From contig DYMW01000060.1 in NCBI GenBank assembly GCA_020721385.1, forward strand, positions 1 to 9,039: a stretch of DNA of 9,039 nt, in the 5' to 3' direction. Positions 5,692 to 9,039 of this stretch are shown here, piece by piece (position 1 is the first letter of the stretch; each line of letters starts with the position of its first letter). Below the pieces are notes generated by a model. That model was not told the origin of the DNA and made no database searches. It worked only from the letters and a program-made list of their open reading frames with translations. Source of the DNA: Sulfurovum sp. (lineage in GTDB: Bacteria > Campylobacterota > Campylobacteria > Campylobacterales > Sulfurovaceae). The position numbers and the translations under genes are program-made.

Positions 5692-8289
5692 ATGCAGTTT
5701 ATAGAGACACGGGGTAATGATGGTGTGAGTGCCAAAGAGGTAAGTTTTTCGGAGGCTATTTTAAGTCCGAGTGCGAGTTTTGGTGGGATTTATGTACCAG
5801 AATTTTTACCCAGTTTTGATACAGAGTTTTTAACAAAGCATCTCAACAGTCACTATAAAACTTTGGCATTGGATGTTCTACAAAGCTTTAAAATTGATAT
5901 TGATGAAGCAACTTTAATCGAGGCATTGAACCGTTATGATGCATTTGATGACCCTTCTAATCCTGTGCCTTTGTCTAAAATAGAAGAGGATTGTTTTGTA
6001 GCAGAACTCTACCATGGACCAACCCGTGCGTTTAAAGATATGGCATTGCAACCGTTTGGTTATGTCTTGGCAACCGAGGCACAAAAACGCAATGAACACT
6101 ATTTAATCATGGCCGCAACCAGTGGTGATACAGGTCCTGCAACCTTAGAGACGTTTAAAAATCAAGACAACATTCAAGTGGCGTGTTTGTATCCTGATGG
6201 GGGAACATCGGATGTTCAGCGTTTGCAGATGGTCACCGAAGAAGCAGAGAATTTAAAAGTCATTGGGGTACATGGTAACTTTGATGATACACAAAATATG
6301 CTCAAAGAGTTGTTGGCTTCCGAAGATTTTAAAGCCGAGTTAGAGAATCGTAATATTAAACTCTCCGCAGCCAACTCGGTCAATTTTGGGCGTATTATTT
6401 TTCAAACAATTTATCATATTCATGCGTATTTAGAGTTGGTGAGAAAAAATGAGATTGCCATGGGTGAAAAGGTCTATCTCATCGTGCCATCGGGTAATTT
6501 TGGAAATGCTCTTGGTGGATACTATGCCAAAAAAGCGGGACTTCCTGTGGAGAAAATTCTTATCTCATCCAATGTTAACAACATCTTAACCGATTGGATA
6601 GAAAAGGGAGAGTACGACTTAACAATCCGTGAATTGATTAAAACAGAGTCTCCTGCGATGGATATTTTGAAAAGTTCCAATATTGAGCGTGTACTTTTTG
6701 ATAAATTTGGAGCAAAACGAACCAAAGCGTTGATGGATGATTTGGCATCTACCAATAAGTTTATCATGACCGCCGAAGAGACGGCATCGATTCAAGAAGA
6801 TTTTGAAGCAACCTACAGTCAAGATGATGAGTGTGAAGCCTATATTGCTAAATATGCCAAAGAGGGTTACATTATGGATCCCCATACAGCTACTTGCATG
6901 AAATCGTATCAAAAACATACTCCAAAAGATTTAAAAACCATTATCTATTCAACCGCAGAGTGGACAAAGTTTTCTCCTACAGTGGCTAGAGCGTTGGGGC
7001 AAGGTTATATTACTGAAGATACCGAAGCGTTGGCATGGATTAAAAACAACACTTCGGTAACCGTTCCTCCAATGATAGAGGGTCTGTTTTCTAAAGCGAT
7101 TAAACATACCGTGATTGTTGAAAAAGAAGGCATTAAAGCCGAAATGTTAAAGTTTTTATCATTGATGAAAACCTATGATATTATCGTTGTTGGTGCAGGT
7201 ATTGCAGGATGTGCATCCGCCTATTTTCTCAAAGAAAAAGGATTGGATGTTTTGGTACTTGATCGTGCGGGTGTGGCTGTAACTGGTGGTTCATCGGCAG
7301 CTGGTGCGTTTGTTTCACCGAAAATTGGTAAAGGTTCATCTTTGCAGTCTTTGACCAATGAAGCGTTTGAATTTGCTAAAAATTTTTATCTTGAACATTT
7401 TCCTGAACACTTTATTCAAACAGGGGTAATTCGTATTCCAAAAGATAAAGAGGATGCTCAAAAGTTTTCTGAATATGAAGCGTTTAATGAAGCCGATAGA
7501 GAATGGTTTAGCCAATCAAAGCTTCGTGAAATAGGGATTAAAAATGCTTATGAGAGTTTTTTATTTCATGAAGCAGGAGTTTGTGATGCCTCTGCAATGT
7601 GTCAGGCATTGCTTACAAATATTCCTTATGAACAGTTTGATGTTAAAAGTTTACAATACAGTAAAGGTTTATGGGTAATTGGGGAGTATAGAGCCAAAAA
7701 ATTGATTTTGGCAACAGGTTATGAAACCAAGTTTTTCGATATGCGATACATGGGTGTTAAAGGAGTATGGGGAACACGTGGGGATTATGAAACCAGTATC
7801 AATTTAGATGTTTCCATGCATAAAAAAATATCGGTTTCAGCCAATATTGATGGAATTGTAAGAATTGGTGCAACACATGAAAAAGGGGTTGAGGTTTGTA
7901 TGGGATGTGACAGTGAACCGCTAAAAGAACTTTTTGTAACAGCAGGAACCATGGTGGATACCTCTGATTTTAAATTGGTTAAAACTTTCTGTGGAATGCG
8001 TGCAGGGTCTAAAGATTATTTCCCTTTGATTGGTTCGGTGATTGATGTACCCAATATGTTGTCAACGTATCCAAAGTTGGTAGGAGGGCTTAAGCTCAAA
8101 GAAGCTCCTAAAAAGATAAAAAATCTTTATGTATGTAATGGTTTGGGTGGTCGTGGTTTTGTCTTTGCACCTTTAATGGCAAAAATATTGGCAGAAAATA
8201 TCGTTGATGGAAAAGAGGTTGACGCACGGGTGAATCCTGATAGACTTTTTTTAAAGTGGTGTCGTAAATCACCAGACTTGGATCGATAG
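5692..8289 (+). CDS. thrC: Threonine synthase fused in frame to an MnmC-like FAD oxidoreductase
   Basis: Residues 1-491 are a complete PLP-dependent threonine synthase, which converts O-phospho-L-homoserine to L-threonine. The Schiff-base lysine is K115 in YHGPTRAFKDMALQ. SGDTGPA stands at 144-150, and the phosphate-cradling GNFGN at 268-272. The length suits the E. coli-like ThrC family without any extension. Residues 492-865 are a second, complete-looking enzyme: a DAO-type flavoprotein (described in its own entry). The single 865-codon frame has no stop between them and almost no linker. The joint is suspicious: five T at 7153-7157 are followed by TTGATGA, and loss of one T would end ThrC at a TGA overlapping the ATG at 7165. 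It may therefore be a real fusion, a recent indel fusion, or a base-calling artefact over two coupled genes. Promoter and Shine-Dalgarno are clear upstream. The ThrC assignment is secure; the state of the joint is not. Confidence 0.93.
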   Translation: MQFIETRGNDGVSAKEVSFSEAILSPSASFGGIYVPEFLPSFDTEFLTKHLNSHYKTLALDVLQSFKIDIDEATLIEALNRYDAFDDPSNPVPLSKIEEDCFVAELYHGPTRAFKDMALQPFGYVLATEAQKRNEHYLIMAATSGDTGPATLETFKNQDNIQVACLYPDGGTSDVQRLQMVTEEAENLKVIGVHGNFDDTQNMLKELLASEDFKAELENRNIKLSAANSVNFGRIIFQTIYHIHAYLELVRKNEIAMGEKVYLIVPSGNFGNALGGYYAKKAGLPVEKILISSNVNNILTDWIEKGEYDLTIRELIKTESPAMDILKSSNIERVLFDKFGAKRTKALMDDLASTNKFIMTAEETASIQEDFEATYSQDDECEAYIAKYAKEGYIMDPHTATCMKSYQKHTPKDLKTIIYSTAEWTKFSPTVARALGQGYITEDTEALAWIKNNTSVTVPPMIEGLFSKAIKHTVIVEKEGIKAEMLKFLSLMKTYDIIVVGAGIAGCASAYFLKEKGLDVLVLDRAGVAVTGGSSAAGAFVSPKIGKGSSLQSLTNEAFEFAKNFYLEHFPEHFIQTGVIRIPKDKEDAQKFSEYEAFNEADREWFSQSKLREIGIKNAYESFLFHEAGVCDASAMCQALLTNIPYEQFDVKSLQYSKGLWVIGEYRAKKLILATGYETKFFDMRYMGVKGVWGTRGDYETSINLDVSMHKKISVSANIDGIVRIGATHEKGVEVCMGCDSEPLKELFVTAGTMVDTSDFKLVKTFCGMRAGSKDYFPLIGSVIDVPNMLSTYPKLVGGLKLKEAPKKIKNLYVCNGLGGRGFVFAPLMAKILAENIVDGKEVDARVNPDRLFLKWCRKSPDLDR
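7165..8289 (+). other. FAD-dependent DAO-family oxidoreductase domain, similar to the C-terminal half of MnmC
   Basis: The domain, residues 492-865 of the fused ORF (374 aa), could be an independent protein starting at M492. YDIIVVGAGIAG (495-506) is a dinucleotide-binding GxGxxG (G501, G503, G506), ending the second strand with D524 for the FAD ribose. GGSSAAGAFVSPK (532-544) resembles the ASGN-x-x-GAF-x-P region of MnmC. RAGSKDYFPLIG (770-781) fits the R-x-x-x-x-D-x-x-P-L-x-G block of MnmC, and NGLGGRGFVFAPL (816-828) fits its GLG-x-RG-x-x-x-APL FAD-binding end. MnmC's C-terminal domain oxidatively converts cmnm5(s2)U34 to nm5(s2)U34 in tRNA. The methyltransferase half is absent here. Alternatives are a ThiO-like glycine oxidase or another DAO amine oxidase. 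The family is sure; the substrate is inferred. Confidence 0.75.
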
Positions 8290-8351
8290 ATGTCATTTGG
8301 GGCGTAAATTAATTTTTTCTTAAATTTCATAATTGTGACGATTTTTTATTA

Positions 8352-8357
8352 TATAAT
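8352..8357 (+). promoter_or_regulatory. Candidate -10 box of the RlpA-like gene
   Basis: TATAAT at 8352-8357 lies in a very AT-rich stretch of the 96-bp gap after the thrC fusion ORF, about 28 bases before the ATG at 8386. It lacks the TGn extension and a recognisable -35, so support is only moderate. It would give a leader of about 20 nt containing the Shine-Dalgarno AAAGGA (8372-8377), eight bases before the start. The region is AT-rich enough for a chance match, so readthrough from the upstream gene remains possible. Confidence 0.45.
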
Positions 8358-8385
8358 TATTAAACTATCATAAAGGAAAAACACG

Positions 8386-8997
8386 ATGAAAAAAACAATC
8401 ATCATTTTACCCCTATTAGCCCTTTTGGCTTTGAGTGGCTGTGTGAAAAAAAATCAAATGCTTGATGATATTGGTCCATTAACGTATGAAGAGGGAGATA
8501 CAAGTTATCTTCCCCAATCGGATGCACGGTGTCAGCCTTTGGATGAATCAGAGATTTTAGAGAGCTTTCCACTTGAAGCAGGAGATGAGGAGAAATATTC
8601 GTCGATTGATGATGAACCTTTAATCAACATGGATGATGCGGTTGAGACCCAAAATGAATTGGTAGGGCGTGTTGCCTATGGTAAAGCAAGTTGGTATGGT
8701 AAAAAATTTCATGGCAATAAAACAGCCAGTGGGGAACGATACAATATGTATGACAATACAGCAGCTCACAAGCAACTCCCTTTTAACAGTTTGATTAAAA
8801 TAACCGACATAGCAACAGGAAAAAGTGAAATTGTAAGAATCAATGATAGAGGACCTTTTCATAGTAATCGAATTATTGATGTCTCTTTTGCAGCAGCTGA
8901 AACGTTGGGTTTGGTTCGTCAAGGTACAGGTGATGTAAAATTGGAAATTCTAAAAATTGGTTTTGATCCAAGATGTCGCCCTTTAGTGAAGTATTAA
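8386..8997 (+). CDS. rlpA: RlpA-like septal ring lipoprotein (DPBB domain, no SPOR)
   Basis: RlpA proteins are lipoproteins of the envelope; in Pseudomonas aeruginosa RlpA is a lytic transglycosylase acting on naked (stem-peptide-free) glycan strands at the septum. This one has 203 aa. A type II signal peptide runs from MKK to the lipobox LSGC with the lipidated cysteine at C19. An acidic linker covers 20-95, and a double-psi beta-barrel domain about 96-190 begins VAYGKASWYGKKFHGNKTASGE. The conserved Glu, His and Asp are present as E117, H128 and D154 (RINDRGPF), so catalysis is plausible. The C-terminal SPOR domain of the E. coli and Pseudomonas proteins is missing: the gene stops seven residues after the DPRC motif. 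The start is supported by AAAGGA at 8372-8377. C49 and C197 sit in matching DxRCxPL motifs flanking the domain. Confidence 0.9.
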   Translation: MKKTIIILPLLALLALSGCVKKNQMLDDIGPLTYEEGDTSYLPQSDARCQPLDESEILESFPLEAGDEEKYSSIDDEPLINMDDAVETQNELVGRVAYGKASWYGKKFHGNKTASGERYNMYDNTAAHKQLPFNSLIKITDIATGKSEIVRINDRGPFHSNRIIDVSFAAAETLGLVRQGTGDVKLEILKIGFDPRCRPLVKY

Positions 8998-9039
8998 GTA
9001 GGTGAACTGTTTAGAATATTTTGTTTTGTACTATTATTA

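Noticed and set aside
6522..6918. Two overlapping minus-strand frames inside thrC
   Set aside because: Both are antisense to conserved ThrC sequence, resemble no known family, and lack a promoter or ribosome site.
7153..7157. T5 run as a phase-variation tract
   Set aside because: Five bases is too short for the slipped-strand switching seen in epsilon-group contingency loci, which use longer G/C or A/T runs. An indel or sequencing error explains the suspicion better.
8300..8330. AT-rich palindromic AAATTAATTT followed by T-run as a terminator after the fusion gene
   Set aside because: The palindrome has no loop and no GC-rich stem, so a stable hairpin is unlikely. The region is simply AT-rich.
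8998..9039. Start of another gene after the RlpA-like gene
   Set aside because: Only 42 AT-rich bases remain, with no Shine-Dalgarno plus start codon and no hairpin that can be supported.

Overview
The window reads as ordinary chromosomal housekeeping sequence from an AT-rich Gram-negative bacterium. The best guess is Campylobacterota (the Sulfurimonas/Sulfurovum/Arcobacter breadth of the epsilon group). This rests on the protein style (Lys/Glu/Ile-rich), on extended -10 promoters of the form TGnTATAAT without a convincing -35, on tight gene packing, and on the RlpA-type lipoprotein. The assignment is an inference from composition and family memory; no search was run.

Layout. Bases 12-2648 (+) hold a complete valyl-tRNA synthetase (valS). 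It starts on an ATGA overlap with what is probably the last codons of a truncated upstream gene. Converging on it is a minus-strand pair transcribed from about 5580 leftwards. The first gene is a membrane-anchored protein with two LysM domains (5552-4602). It is followed after 19 nt by a long glutamine-dependent NAD+ synthetase (nadE, 4582-2672), whose stop codon lies inside a 26-nt inverted repeat at the convergent junction with valS. The 139-bp region 5553-5691 is a divergent promoter region with back-to-back extended -10 boxes and a perfect 12-bp palindrome. From it runs an 865-codon plus-strand ORF (5692-8289). Residues 1-491 are a full-length PLP-dependent threonine synthase, and residues 492-865 are a FAD-dependent DAO-family oxidoreductase resembling the C-terminal half of MnmC. 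The last gene (8386-8997, +) is a small RlpA-like lipoprotein with a DPBB domain and no SPOR domain.

How the genes relate. ValS, ThrC and NadE are core metabolism and translation. The LysM protein and RlpA are both peptidoglycan-facing envelope proteins but lie on opposite strands and need not be functionally linked. The most notable point is the ThrC/FAD-oxidoreductase joint at 7150-7170. The two domains meet with almost no linker, at a five-T run followed by TTGATGA. One T fewer would turn the fusion into two genes overlapping at TGATGA. This is therefore either a real fusion, a recent indel fusion, or a sequencing artefact. No mobile element, CRISPR array, RNA gene or defence system is visible. 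No stretch over 300 bases lacks a gene.
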